From NCBI GenBank assembly GCA_029783825.1, contig JAREIK010003374.1:155852-219851 (forward strand): DNA of 64,000 bases, in the 5' to 3' direction. The position numbers were made by a program, and so were the translations under genes. Below are positions 1 to 12,747 of this stretch, one piece after another. The notes beneath the pieces were generated by a model. It did not search any database and was not told the DNA's origin. It saw only the letters and a list, made by a program, of their open reading frames with translations. Positions within the stretch are counted from its first letter, which is position 1. The number at the start of each line of letters is the position of its first letter. Source of the DNA: Sapria himalayana (taxonomy: Eukaryota; Streptophyta; Magnoliopsida; Malpighiales; Rafflesiaceae).

Positions 1-1460
1 TTTAAAAATTTTGTTGGTTAGTAGTTTAGTGATTTATATTTTTAGGCATTTAGTGGTTTATATGTTTTATTTAAACAATAAAGTAACAAAAAAAAATTTG
101 TAATTTTTTGTCATTTTCAAAGGTTATTACCTTTGAAAATATAATAATATTTAACATTTTTTGAAATGTGAATACAATATTTAGTTATAATAATTTTAAT
201 AATTATATATCATATAAATTCAATATAAACAATTTTATTGATAGATATTATAATAATGATCAAAAATTAAATTAATAAACTTTTAATAATAAGATTAATA
301 TTAATTAAAAATATTTACAAAACCCAAATTGATTCAAAATTAAAGTAAAAAATATTACTGAATAATAATTTTTAATTTTTAAATTTTTACTTCTTTTATA
401 AGCGTATATATATTTTTTGATTAAAATTAAATTATTTAAATTATATTTGTCACACTCATAATTTATTTTGTAATAAATATTTCCATAAAAATAAACTCAT
501 AAATAATTAAAATGAATATTAAAATAATAATAAATTGTAATAAAAATTAGATTTCTTAATTATTAAGTAGCATATAGCGGTTTAATGGTTTATGTATTTA
601 GGCATTACTGATCTTTGGAGTCTACTGATTTAACTGTGTATGCATTTAGTGGGTTATAGGTTTTATTTAAAAATTAAAATAACAAAATATTTATTTTTAT
701 TATTTTTTGATATTTTCAAAGCTTATACCCTTTGAAAATATAATAATTTTCAAATTTTTTTCAAAAGTGAATTCAATATTTAGTTATAATAATCATTATA
801 TTTATACATCATATAAATTCAATATAAACAATATTATTGATAAATATTCTAAAAATGATGAAAAAATAAATTAATAATCTTTTATTAATAAGATAGATAT
901 TAATTAAAATATAATAAAAAAACCTAAAATGATTCAAAAGAAATCAAAATATATTACTATATAATAATTTGTTGTTTTAAATTTTTTTTTCTTTTAAAAA
1001 GTTTATCCATATTTTTTAGATGAAAATTAATTTATATAAATTATATTTGCCGAACTCATAATTTATTTTTTAATTAATATTTATATAAAAATAAACAAAT
1101 AAATAATTAAAATTAATATTTAAAATTATAATGAAAAAAATAACATTGAGATTTATTCTTAATTATTTTGGGTATATCAGTCAAATTTAAATTAGATCTG
1201 TCTCACTAATAATTTATTTTGTAATTAATATTTCTATAAAAATAAACTAATAAATAATTAAAATAAAAATTTTAAATTATACTGAATAAAAATTAAAATG
1301 AGATTTATGAATTATTATTAATGTATACCAGTTTAATTTTTTAAGTATTTAAAGGTTTTACGTGTATGATTTTAGCGATTTTTTTTTTAGTCATTTAGTG
1401 GTTTATTGGATTTATTTAAACAATGAAATAGCAAAAAAATTATTTTTGTTATTTTTTGAC

Positions 1461-1488
1461 ATTTTCAAAGGTTATAACCTTTGAAAAT
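1461..1488. repeat. Perfect 28-bp palindrome of the satellite monomer (canonical form)
   Basis: The half-site ATTTTCAAAGGTTA is followed at once by its exact reverse complement, with no spacer. This is the canonical version of the palindrome found once in every monomer. It lies about 60 bp from the anchor/telomere-like tract of the same monomer. Confidence 0.95.
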
Positions 1489-4400
1489 ATAATAATTTTA
1501 AAATTTTTAAAAATGTGAATACAATATTTTGTAATAATAATCCTTATAATTATATATAATGTAAACTAAATATAAACAATTTTATTGATTGATATGATAT
1601 CAATTATCAAAAAATAAATTACTATGCTATTATTAATATGATAGATATAAATTAAAATATAATTGCAAAACCTAAAAATATTCAAAATCCAAGTAAAATT
1701 TATTACAAAATAATAATTTTTTTATATTTTTTGCTTCTTTTTATGAGCTCATATTTTTTTTAATGAAAAATAAATTATTTAAATTATATTTTTATCACTT
1801 ATAATTTATTTTCTAATTAATATATTTAAATATATTATTAAAATTATATTTAAGGTTTACGAGTTTAAAAGTTTAAGTATTTAGTGGCTTTTGTGTTTAG
1901 GAGTTTAGAGATTTAAGTGTTTAGGCATTTAGTGGTTTATTTGTTTTTTTTAAACAATGATATAACAAAAAATTTATTTTTATTATTTTTTTAATTTTTG
2001 AAGGTTATAACCTTTGAAAATATAAAAATTTCTAAATTTTTTTCAAATGTAAATATAATATTTAGTTATAATAATCTTAATAAATATAAGTCTTTTAAAT
2101 TCAATATAAATAATCTCATTGCTAGATATTATAATAATGATCAATAAATAAATTAATAAACTATTATTAAAAAGATAGATATTATTTAAAATATATTTGC
2201 AAAATCTAAATTAATTCAAAATCAAAGTAAAATATATTATTTAATAATAATTTTTTTAATGTTTTGATATTTTTATAACTTTATATTTTTGTTAATATAA
2301 ATAAATTATTTATATTAATTTGTCTTACTCATAATTTTTTTTTTGTAATTTATAATTCTATAATAATAAACTAATAAATTATTAAAATAATTATTTAAAA
2401 TTATAATGAATACAAATAAAATTGAGATTTATTATTTATTATTCAGATTATACCGATTGAATGGTTTAAGTATTTACGTGTTTTTGGGTCTAGGAGTTTA
2501 GTGATTTAAGTCTTTAGACCTTTAGTGATTTATTGTTATTATCTAAAGAATTAAAAAACAAAACATATAATTTTTTGAATTTTTTTAATTTTTGAAGATC
2601 TTAACCTTTAAAAATATAATAATTTTAAATTTTTTTAAATGTGAATATAATATTTAGTTATAATAATCTTAATAATTATATATAATGTAAACTAAATATA
2701 AATAATTTTATTAATAGATATTATAATAATGATCAATAAATAAATTAATAAACTTGTATTATAATAATGATATAAATTAAAATATAATTGTAGAATCTAA
2801 AATAATTCAAAATCAAAATAAGATATATTGTTTTAATTAAAATTAGATCGATCTCACTAATAATTTATTTTGTAATTAATATTTCTATAAAAATAAACTG
2901 ATAAATAATTAAAATAAAAATTTTAAATTAAACTGAATAAAAGTAAAAATTAGATTTATGAATTATTATTAATGTATACCAGTTTAATATTTTAAGTATT
3001 TAAAGGTTTTTTCGTTTATGATTTTAGCGATTTATGTTTTTAGGCATTTAGTGGTTTATAGGTTTTATTTAAATAATGAAATAACAAAAAATTTATTTTT
3101 GAAATTTTTTTATAGTTTCAAAGGTTATAATCTTTGAAAATATAATAATTTTAAAATTTTTAAAAATGTGAATACAATATTTTGTAATAATAATCATTAT
3201 AATTATATATAATGTAAATTAAATATAAACAATTTTATTGATAGATATCAAATCAATTATCAAAAAATAAATTACTATGCTATTATTAATATGATAGATA
3301 TAAATTAAAATATAATTGCAAAACCTAAAAATATTCAAAATCCAAGTAAAATTTATTACTAAATAATAATTTTTTTATATTTTTTGCTTCTTTTTATGAG
3401 CTCATATTTTTTTTAATGAAAAATAAATTAATTAAATTATATCTATCTCACTAATAATTTATTTTGTAATTAATATTTCTATAAAAATAATTTGATAAAT
3501 AATTAAAATCAATATTAAAACTTATAATTAATACTAATAAAAAGAGATTTATTATTTATTATTTAGGGTATATCTTTTTACTGGTTTAAGTTTTTTGGGG
3601 TTTTGGGGTTAAGAAGTTTATTTATTTATATGTTTGCACATTTTTTTGTCTATAGGTTTTATTTAATCAATGAAATAACAAAAAATTTATTTTTATGAAT
3701 TTTCGTGATTTTCTAACGTTATTACCTTTGAAAATATTATATTTTTTTAATCATTCTAAAATATGAATGCAATACTTATTTATAATAATCTTAATAATTA
3801 TATTTGATGTAAATTCAATATAAAAAATTTTATTAATATATATTATTATCATGATCAAATAATAAATTAATAAACTATTATTAATAAGATATATATTAAT
3901 TAAAATATATTTGCAGAACCCAAAATAATTCAAAAACAAAGTAAATTATTTTACTAAATACAATTTTAAATTTTTGAAACTGTGTTTATTTTTATAAGGT
4001 TATTTTTTTCATAAAAAATAATATATTTAAATTATATGTCTCACTCATTATTTATTTTGTAATTAATATTTCTATAAAAATAAACTAAAAAATAATTAAA
4101 TTGAATATTTAAAATTATAATGAATACAAATAAAAATGAGATTTATTATTTATTATTTAGGTTATATAGGTTTAATGTATTAAGTCTTTAGGGTGTTTTG
4201 GGGTTTAGGAGTCTAGAGATTTAAATGTTTAGTTATAATAAAAAAATTATTTTTGTGATTTTTTATCATTTTTGAATGTTATAAACTTTGAAAATATAAT
4301 AATTTTTAAATTTTTTTCAAATGTAAATATAATATTTAGTTATAATAATATTAATAATTATAAGAAATTTAAATTTAATATAAGTAATTCTATTGTTAGA

Positions 4401-4865
4401 AATTATAAAATAGATCAAATAATAAATTAATAAACTATTGTTAATAAGATTGATAGAAATTAAAATATAATTGCAAAACATATATATAATGATTAAAAAT
4501 CAAAGTAAAATATATTACTAAATAAAAATTTTTTGCTTTTAAATTTTTACTTCTTTTTATATGATTATATATTTTTTTTCGATAAAAAATAAATTATTAA
4601 AATTATAGTTGTCTCGCTCATTATTTATTTTGTAATTAATATTTCAATAAAAAATAATCTAATAAATAATTAATATGTATATTTTAAATTATAATGAATA
4701 CAAATTAAAATGAGATTTATGATTTATTATATGTGGTATACAAGTTTAATTGTTTGATTATTTAGGAGATTTGTCATTTAGGAGTTTATCAATTTATGTT
4801 TTTAGGTATTTAGTGGCTTATAGGTTTTATTTATATAATAAAAATAATTTTTTTTATTTTTTCTG

Positions 4866-4893
4866 ATTTTCAAAGGTTATAACCTTTGAAAAT
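4866..4893. repeat. Perfect 28-bp palindrome (canonical form)
   Basis: Same half-site ATTTTCAAAGGTTA and exact reverse complement. It lies in the last complete minus-polarity monomer before the direction switch near 5045. Confidence 0.95.
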
Positions 4894-5034
4894 AAAATAA
4901 TTTTTAAAATTTTTTGATATGTGAATACAGTGTATAATTATATTAATCTTACTAATTATATATCATATAAATTCAATATAAACAATTTTAAAGATAGCTA
5001 TTATAATAATGATCAAAAATTAAATTAATAAACT

Positions 5035-5065
5035 ATTATTAATAATATAAATATTATTTTTAATC
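5035..5065. other. Satellite polarity switch (minus to plus)
   Basis: To the left the monomer reads AATTAATAAACTATTATTAATAATAT (minus polarity). To the right it reads TTTTTAATCAAAAAATATATATACGCTTATAAAAGAAG (plus polarity). The two halves belong to different points of the monomer, so this is a rearrangement joint and not a simple head-to-head boundary. The exact base cannot be fixed because both sides are AT-rich. Confidence 0.75.
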
Positions 5066-8000
5066 AAAAAATATATATACGCTTATAAAAGAAGTAAAAA
5101 TTTAAAAATTATTATCCAATAATATTTTTTGCTTTAATTTTGAATCAATTTGGGTTTTGTAAATATTTTTAATTAATATCTTTTTATTATGAATAATTTA
5201 TAATTTAATTTTTGATTATTATTATAATATCAATCAATAAAATTATTTATATTAAATTTATATCATATATAATTATTAATATTATTATAACTAAATATTT
5301 TATTCACATTTCAAAAAATTTTAAATATTATTATATTTTCAAAGGTTATCACCAATAAAAATTAGAAAAAATTACAAATTTTATTTTTGTTATTTTATTG
5401 ATTAAATAAAACCAACAAACCACTAAATGCCTAAAAACCTAAATCGCTAAACTTTTAAAAGATAAAACCACTAAATACTTAAAACATTAAACTAGTGTAT
5501 ATTAATAATAAATCATAAATCTAATTTTAATTTTTATTCAGTATACTTTTAAATTTTATTTAATTAATTTTCAGTTTATTTTTATAGAAATATTAATTAC
5601 AAAATAAATTATTAGTAAGACAGATCTAATTTAAATTAGACCGGTATATTTTAAATAATAAATAATTGATCTCATTATTTTTAATTATAATTTTAAATAT
5701 TCATTTTAATTATTTATTTGTTTATTTTTATATAAATATTAATTACAAAATAATTTATGAGTTACACAAATATAATTTATGTAAATTATTTTTCATCAAA
5801 AAATTATAGATACACTTTTTAAAAGAAAAAAAATATTCAAAACAAAAAATTATTATATTGTAATATAATTTGCTTTGCTTCTGAATCATTTTAGGTTTTG
5901 TAATTATATTTTAATTGACATCTATCTTATTAATAATAGATTATTAAATTATTTTTTAATCATTATTAGAATATTTATCAATAAAAATCTATATATTGAA
6001 TTTATATGATATATAAATATAATGATTATTATAACTAAATATTGTATTCACTTTTGAAAAAAATTTTAAAATTATTATATTTTCAAAGGTTATAACCTTT
6101 GTAAATGTGAAAAAATAAAAAAAAATATTTTTTCTTCGTTATTCTATTGTTTAAATAAAACCTACACACCACTAAATTTCTAAGCATTTAAATCACTAAA
6201 CTACAAAATCCCGATAACCCTATATACATAATCCTTTAAATCGGTATACCTTAAATAATAATTAATAAATTTCATTTTTATTTGTTTTCATTATAATTTA
6301 AAAAATTCATTTTAATTATTTAGTTTTTTATTTTTATATATGTATTAATTTTAAAATAAATTATATGTTAAAAATATAATTTATAATAATTATTTTTAAT
6401 CAAAAAATTGATAAGCTTATAAAAAGAATATAAATTTAAAAACAAAAAATTATTATTTAGTAATATATTTTTTTTGATTTTGAATCATTTTAGGTTTTGA
6501 TATTATATTTTAAGTAATATCAATATTATTCATAATAGATTATTAATTTATTTTTTGATAATTATTAGAATATTTATCAATAAAATTGTTTATATTGAAT
6601 TTATATGATATATAATTATCATGATTTTTATAAATAAATATTGTATTCACTTTTGAAAAAAAATTAAAAATTATTATATTTTCAAAGGTTATAATCTTAA
6701 AAAATGAGAAAAAATAATAAAAATAAATTTTTAGTTATTTTATTTTTTAAATAAAACCTATAGACCATTAAATGTTGACTTACATAAATAAGTAAGCTCA
6801 TAAACCCCGAAACCCCTAAATACACAAACATTTTAACATCTATATACTACTTAATAAATAATAAATCTAATTTTTATTTCTATTTATTATAATTTTAAAT
6901 ATTCATTTTAAATTTTTTTATGGTTAAATTATTTAGAAAAATTAATTACAAAATAAATTTCGAGTAAGACAAATATTATTTAAATGATTTATTTTTAATC
7001 AAAAAAAATATAACCTTATAAAAAGGACAAATTTAAAATTAAATATTATTATTTAGTAAGATATTTTGATTTGATTTTGAATCATTTTGTGTTATGTAAA
7101 TATATTTTAATTAATATTTATATTATTATTAATAGTTTATTAATTTAATTTTTGATCATTATTATAATATCTATCATTAAAATTGTTTATATTGAATTTA
7201 TATGATATATAATTAGTAAGATTAATATAATTATACATAGTATTGACATTTCAAAAAACTTTAAAAATTATTTTATTTCTAAAGGTTATAACCATGGAAA
7301 ATCAAAAAAAATCCAAAAATTTTTTTTTTATTTTTATTATATAAATAAAACCTATAAACCACTAAATACCTAAAAACATAAATTGATAAATTCCTCAATG
7401 ACAAAACTCCTAAATAATCAAACCATTAAACCGGGATACCTCATATAATAAATCATAAATCTCATTTTATTTTTGTATTCATTTTTATTTTAAATATTCA
7501 TTTTTATTATTTATTATTTTATTTTTTATAGAAATATTAATTACAAAATGAATGATGAGAGAGACAACTATAATTTTTATAATTTACTTTTAATCAAAAA
7601 AAATAAGTTTATAAAAAGAAGTAAAAATTTTTAAAAAAAATTATTATTTAGTAATATATTATACTTTGATTTTGAATCATTATATATAGGTTTTGCAATT
7701 ATATTATAATTGTGATCAATCTTTTTAAGAATAGTTTATTAATTTATTATTTGATCAATTTTATAATATCTACCAATTAAATTACTTATATTGAATATAA
7801 ATGTCCTATAATTATTATGATTATTATAATAAAATATTATATTTACATTTGAAACAAATTTAAAAATTTTTATATTTTCAAAGGTTATAACCTTCAAAAA
7901 TGATAAAAAATCACAAAAATAATTTTTTTATTATTTTATTATTAAAATAAAACTTATAAACCACTAAATGCCTAAACATTTAAATCTCTAGACTCCTAAA

Positions 8001-9360
8001 CCCCAAAACCCCCTAAATACTTAAATAATTAACCCTATAAAACCTAAATAATAAATAATAAATCTCATTTTTATTTGTATTTATTATAATTTTAAATATT
8101 CATATTAATTATTTTTTAGTTTATTTTTATATAAATATTAATTACAAAATAAATAATGACTGAGACATATATAATTTAAATATATAATTTTTTATGAAAA
8201 AAAATATAAACTTATAAAAATAAACAAAATTTCAAATTTTTAAAATTTTACTTAGTAATATAATTTACTTTGATTTTGAATTATTTTGGTTTCTGCAAAT
8301 ATATTTTAATTAATATCTGTCTTATTAATAATAATTTATTAATTTATTTTTTGATCATCAAAATAAATTATATTAATAAAATTTTTTATATTGAATTTAC
8401 ATCAAATATAATTATTAAGATTATTATAACTAAGTATTGTATTCATATTTTAGAACCATTATAAAATTTTTATATTTTCATAGGTTATAACCTCTGAAAA
8501 TCACAAAAATTCATAAAAATAAATTTTTTGTTATTACATTGATTAAATAAAACCTATAAATCAATAAATAAAACCTAAATGTGTAAACATATAAATAGGT
8601 ATACCCTAAATAATAGGTATATCAATAAACTAATTAAACCCAAAACCACGATAAACTTAAACCATTAAATAGGTATACCCTAAATAATAAATCATAAATC
8701 TCATTTTTATTAGTATTCTCTATAATTCTATATATACATTTTAATTATTTATTAGTTTATTTATATACAAATATTAATTACAAAATTAATTGAGCTAGAC
8801 AAAAATAATTTATATAAATTATTTTTCATCAAAAAATTATAGATAAACTTTTTAAAAGAAAAAAAATTCAAAACAAAAAATTATTATAAAGTAATATATT
8901 TTGCTTTGCTTCTGAATCATTTTAGGTTTTGTAATTATATTTTAATTGATATCTATCTTATTAATAATAGATTATTAATTTATTTTTTGATCATTATTAC
9001 AATATTTATCAATAAAATTGTTTATATTGAATTTATATGATATATAATTTTTAAGATTATTATAACTAAATATTATATTTACATTTTAAAATAATTTAAA
9101 AATTATTATATTTTTAAAAGTTATCATCTTTGAAAATGAGATAAAATCACAAAAATAATTCTTTTTTTATTTTATAGTTTATATAAAACCTAAAAACTAC
9201 TAAATGACTAAATGCTTAAATCATTAAACACCTAAACCCCAAAATCTCAAAACCCATAAATACTTAAACATTTAAACCATCTTTAAAGGCTTAAGTATTT
9301 ATAAATAATATATAAATATCTATCAATAAATAATAGTTTATTAATTTATATTTTGATCAT

Positions 9361-9407
<47 letters not shown>

Positions 9408-10242
9408 GTTTATTAATATCTATCAATAAAATTGATTATTTTTAATTTACATGATATAAAATTATTAAGTTTATTATAACTAAATATTGTATTCACATTT
9501 GAAAAAAATTTAAAAATTATTATATTTATAAAGGATATAACCTTCAAAATTGATAAAAAATTTGAAAAATAATTATTTCGTTATTTCATTATTTAAATAA
9601 AACATATAAACTACTAAATGTCTAAACAATTAAATCACTAAACTCCTAAACTCTTAAATACTTAAGCCATTAAACCGGTATACCCTAAATAATTAATCAT
9701 AAATCTCTTTTTTATTTGTATTCATTATAATTTTAATATTCATTTTAATTATTTATTAGTTTATTTTTATAGAAATATTAATTGCAAAATAAAATTATGA
9801 ATGAGACAAATATTATATAAATAATTTATCTTCATCAAAAAACTTTATATGCTTATAAAAAGAATCAAAAATTTAAAAATAAAAAATTATTATTTAGTAA
9901 TATATTTTACATTGATTTTGAATCGTTTTAGGTTTTGCAAATATATTTTAATTAATATTTATCTTATTACTAATAGTTTATTAATCTATTTTATGATCAG
10001 TATTATAATAGCGATCAATAAAATTATTTATATTGAATTTACATGATATTTAATTTTTATGATTATTATAATTAAATATTGTATTAACATTTAAAAAAAA
10101 TTAAAATTATAATATTTCCAATGGTTATAACCTTGAAAATGAGAAAAAATCATATAAATAATTTTTTTGTTATTTAATTATTTAAATAAAACCTATAAAC
10201 CACAAAATACATAAATACTTAAATTAGTAAACTCCTAAACCC
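5046..10242 (+). repeat. Satellite array segment 2, about 9 monomers, plus polarity
   Basis: Same satellite as the preceding segment but on the opposite strand. Anchors (AATAAAACCTATAAACCACT) lie near 5405, 6145, 6748, 7347, 7945, 8545, 9183, 9597 and 10187. The 5405-6145 monomer is long (about 740 bp) because it holds an extra copy of the ATTAATTACAAAATAAATTAT part. The 9183-9597 monomer is short (about 414 bp) and contains a TA microsatellite. A monomer type marked by AGTAAGCTCATAAACCCCGAAACCCC sits at about 6790, next to one marked by ACTACAAAATCCCGATA at about 6205; this neighbour pair recurs elsewhere. No coding sequence is supported. Confidence 0.9.
9364..9404. repeat. (TA)n microsatellite
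   Basis: About 41 bp of uninterrupted TA dinucleotide inside a short monomer upstream of block A. The equivalent places upstream of block C (about 44630-44655, TTATATTTATATTTATATTTAG) and on the far side of block B (about 21225-21250) have only short imperfect AT runs, so the expansion is private to this copy. Confidence 0.95.
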
Positions 10243-10409
10243 TGATACTACTGCACCACACACACATAACGATGCACCACAGAACACACGTGCACATATT
10301 CTTGTCCATTTTGGTGTAGCATTTAGAGGGGCCAGAAAGTCCTGGAAGTAGCCAGAAGTATGGGCCACCACCTTGTAGAGGGCCCCACTAGAAAGCCGGG
10401 ATGATAACA

Positions 10410-11100
10410 TTCAGACAACTGATGAGACCGAGCAAAGTGGTCGGGAGTAAACCCAGGTGTAGCTAGGAGTGGGTGCCACTAGCCGTATCATGCAGCATAG
10501 AGGGCCACCCAACCATCTCCCAACAGGAATAGCGGGTAATCCATGATTAATTGGAGAGCCGGCAAAATTCGAAGCATCACAAAGTAGGGCCAGTAAGCAA
10601 TGGAGTCCAGACCAGCCACACGGGAGCGAAAGATTCAAACTTGTAGTTTATGTTTATAGTCTTATTTGTATTTTGGACTTTGTATGCACCATGTACTTGT
10701 AGAGACGGATCATGACACACACACACACACACACAATCTTGTATGTTCTATATGTAGCATGCAATGAGGGCAACTGACCCATGAGTATCTCTAAGTGGGG
10801 CCCACTAATGCATTTTGTAAATAAACATTAGGCGATGCTACACTCTCGGGAGCAAAAGACCCATCTTTATAATATTTTGTAATTTTACTAGTATTCTAGC
10901 TTGGTTGTACGCATAGATAATAAGACTATGAATTGGACCTCATCACACATGCACACCGATGCATGCATATTTTTTGATATTTTGTCGGTGCAACATACAG
11001 CCACTTCTTGAAGCTCGAGGAGGAAGCATTCTAACCCAAGAGATACTCTTTTGAGGATCATTGGAGCAAAAGAAAGTGGAATTCATAGGTGAGAATGAAT
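10410..11100. repeat. Degenerate ~215-bp tandem repeats inside block A
   Basis: The phrase GGGAGC(G/A)AAAGA recurs near 10623 and 10848, with GGAGCAAAAGAAAGTGG near 11063 and CCGAGCAAAGTGG near 10425. The spacings are about 200-225 bp. After the first two copies the sequences stay alignable through TTTGTATTTTGGACTTTGTATGCACC versus TAGTATTCTAGCTTGGTTGTACGC and then GATCATGACACAC versus GGACCTCATCACACATG. The units are strongly diverged, so this is an old tandem duplication within the block. Confidence 0.6.
10715..10735. repeat. (AC)n microsatellite
   Basis: About ten AC units in block A. Copy C has an interrupted CATACTCACACACACA at the matching place (about 45956-45971) and copy B has only TGTGCATGTGAGTATG, so A is expanded. 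Confidence 0.95.
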
Positions 11101-11536
11101 TGACAAAGTGCCATAGATATGGACTTGTGGATTTATGGGTATTCAGTTTTACATTTATTCCATTGCATAGCAATGACATAGGCAAACGCTTGATGCTGCA
11201 TGCCTCACTATAATACAATCTTATATTTGCATAGTTTTAATATGGTGCATCATTCAGGTTCCTCCAAAAGGCTTGGTCAAATCAGAATGGAAAGGATGTA
11301 GTGCACATAATGACTCAATGCCAACTCTGTAGTCTGGGAATGCCATGTGATTTTTTTTGTATTCATACACTTTGAATTATTAGGCATTATGTTTTTTTAT
11401 GTATTTTATGCATAGAATCATTAAGGTGCATAGGATTTGGTGGGCTGGCTTAAATTAGTTAGTATTTTAGTCTCTCGTAAGTTGTGTGCCAAAATGATAA
11501 ATAAAAAGTGTAATTCCCAAAAAAAAACAAAAAAAA

Positions 11537-11641
11537 CCATAAACCCTAATCTTTAAATCCTAAACCCTAAACCATAAACTTTAAATCCTAAACACTAAAC
11601 CATAAACTATAACCCTAATGCACAAACCCTAAATCCTAAAT
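11537..11641 (+). repeat. Interstitial telomere-like tract in block A
   Basis: About 105 bp of degenerate CCCTAAA units (CATAAACCCTAAT, CCTAAACCCTAAACC and so on) follow an A-rich run (CCCAAAAAAAAACAAAAAAAA). Units vary from 6 to 8 bp. The C-rich strand is on top. The tract is kept at the same position in copies B and C. Confidence 0.85.
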
Positions 11642-11764
11642 CTCATGTTTTGCACTTTTATAATCAAATGACTAAGTGTTAAATTTAAATTGAATTAAAA
11701 ACTTTTAGGAATGTCATAGATTTATCTTTTTGTATATTTAACACAAATTCGTGACTCAAGGGGT

Positions 11765-12062
11765 GAGTTATGAATTCAGTCTCTTTCTAGCTTTAGATTA
11801 TTGTAGCATTAGCAATTGTCATAATTGTATATTTTGTCTCTAGAACACAAAATCATATCGATGAGAATATGACATAACTTGTATCTCTCTATTGAACATA
11901 TAGTTATGGCACTAAGAATGAACCTGAATACATATTTAATCACTATAATACTGGGTCACAGTATTGGATATGACCATAACTTGTGCATTTTATCTTTATA
12001 TTGCAAAGTCATTGCAAAGGAATGATTGTAACTTTAGACATTCCTCAAGAGGAAAAGTCATG
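11765..12062 (+). repeat. Three degenerate ~100-bp tandem units in block A
   Basis: The motif 'TATG..TTG(T)...CTCT.TT..... TTATTGT...CATTAGCAAT..(TC)AT' repeats with about 95-105 bp spacing. Units begin near 11768 (TTATGAATTCAGTCTCTTTC), 11872 (ACATAACTTGTATCTCTCT) and 11969 (ACCATAACTTGTGCATTTTATC). Each ends with a CATTAGCAAT / CACTAAGAAT / CAAAGGAATGAT element. Copies B and C carry the same three units. Confidence 0.6.
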
Positions 12063-12747
12063 ACCCTATAAATAGTTAAAGCTCGAGTACTACTCTTTAT
12101 AACTTTCTATAGCTAAAATTCTTGGGATTTTAAATATCACTTTGGCTTTTTCCTTTGATTTGTGACCTCAAGTGTTAATATGCAAGACTAATATTTTGAG
12201 CAATCATTAAAACCTTTTATACATTTGAATATGATTCATTTACACCTTTTTGGGTATTGTGAGCTTGTATACATAACTCATTTAATATAAAAAGAAATAC
12301 ATGATACTTTTCATATCCATGAGAATATAAAAAAAAAGTTTAGACATGCCAATAAAATAAATTTTTTGATTCTTGATTGAAAGAGAGCCCATACTTCTTG
12401 CCATGCTCAAAAATGCCCAGGGGCTAGTTTGTTCTAATAGGCTACAAGGTGGTTATTTTTTTAGAGGTGAACTATGTTTTAAAAAAATTGCTTTGAGTGT
12501 GGCATGAGAGATATTTTAGAAGAAATTACAATGATCAATATAAATAGCATCTTCAATAACTAGCTATTTCAACACATAGGGTACAACTTTGGTTTAGTCT
12601 GTTACCGTACATGTGTAAAATTATCTTTGATAGCCTAGTGATTCAACATCAAAAATGATGAGACATAATAGAAATAAAGTAAAAGCTCCTATTATTTTGG
12701 TTATAGCTTTAGCAATCATTCTAGAGTTGAGAGAGAAACAAAATAAA

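Larger units (their letters stand above)
1..5045 (-). repeat. Satellite array segment 1, about 9 monomers, minus polarity
   Basis: AT-rich tandem satellite in reverse orientation: the anchor reads as AGTGGTTTATAGGTTTTATTT on the + strand. Anchors lie near 60, 655, 1395, 1935, 2525, 3058, 3652, 4220 and 4820, so the spacing is mostly 530-600 bp with one long step of about 740 bp. Each monomer carries the GGTTATAACC palindrome in more or less decayed form; the copy at 1461-1488 and the one at 4866-4893 are perfect. The monomers at 3400-5040 are mirrored by those at about 7150-8800. Open frames here (for example on the minus strand at 3751-3939) are only Ile/Asn/Tyr/Lys-rich translations of the repeat, and the same frame reappears at 8270-8464 in another monomer. 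No gene is present. Confidence 0.9.
10243..12747 (+). repeat. Dispersed 2.5-kb block, copy A
   Basis: Non-satellite sequence with markedly higher GC in its first part. It starts at TGATACTACTGCACCACACAC, right after a monomer's CTAAACTCCTAAACC tract, and ends at about GAGAGAAACAAAATAAA, where satellite resumes at TTTTAATTATTCAGTATAA. Copies B (inverted) and C match it along the full length with scattered substitutions and small indels. No terminal inverted repeats, target duplication, LTRs or long open frame are visible. Short frames on the minus strand (10219-10638, 10943-11218) recur in the other copies but with different stops and substitutions, and I take them as chance frames. Unlike B and C it has an intact TATA-like CCTATAAATAG at about 12065-12076. 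Its origin is unknown; a decayed retrotransposon or a captured intergenic segment are both possible. Confidence 0.85.

Noticed and set aside
3751..3939. Small open frames rich in Ile, Asn, Tyr and Lys in the satellite (also 8270-8464, 9849-10046, 42877-43068, 45087-45284)
   Set aside because: They are translations of the same monomer region in different copies and strands. They have no domain or conserved start/stop, and low-GC repeats give such frames by chance.
10219..11218. Frames of 63-91 codons in blocks A, B and C (for example 10411-10638 minus, 19995-20213 plus, 45467-45694 minus)
   Set aside because: The block has three copies and the frames are kept only partly between them; ends shift and some copies lose the frame. 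No recognisable protein family and no splice or codon pattern support them.
10243..12747. Block A/B/C as an LTR retrotransposon or solo LTR
   Set aside because: There are no TG...CA ends in the right place, no target duplication, no primer-binding or polypurine site, and no gag/pol matches.
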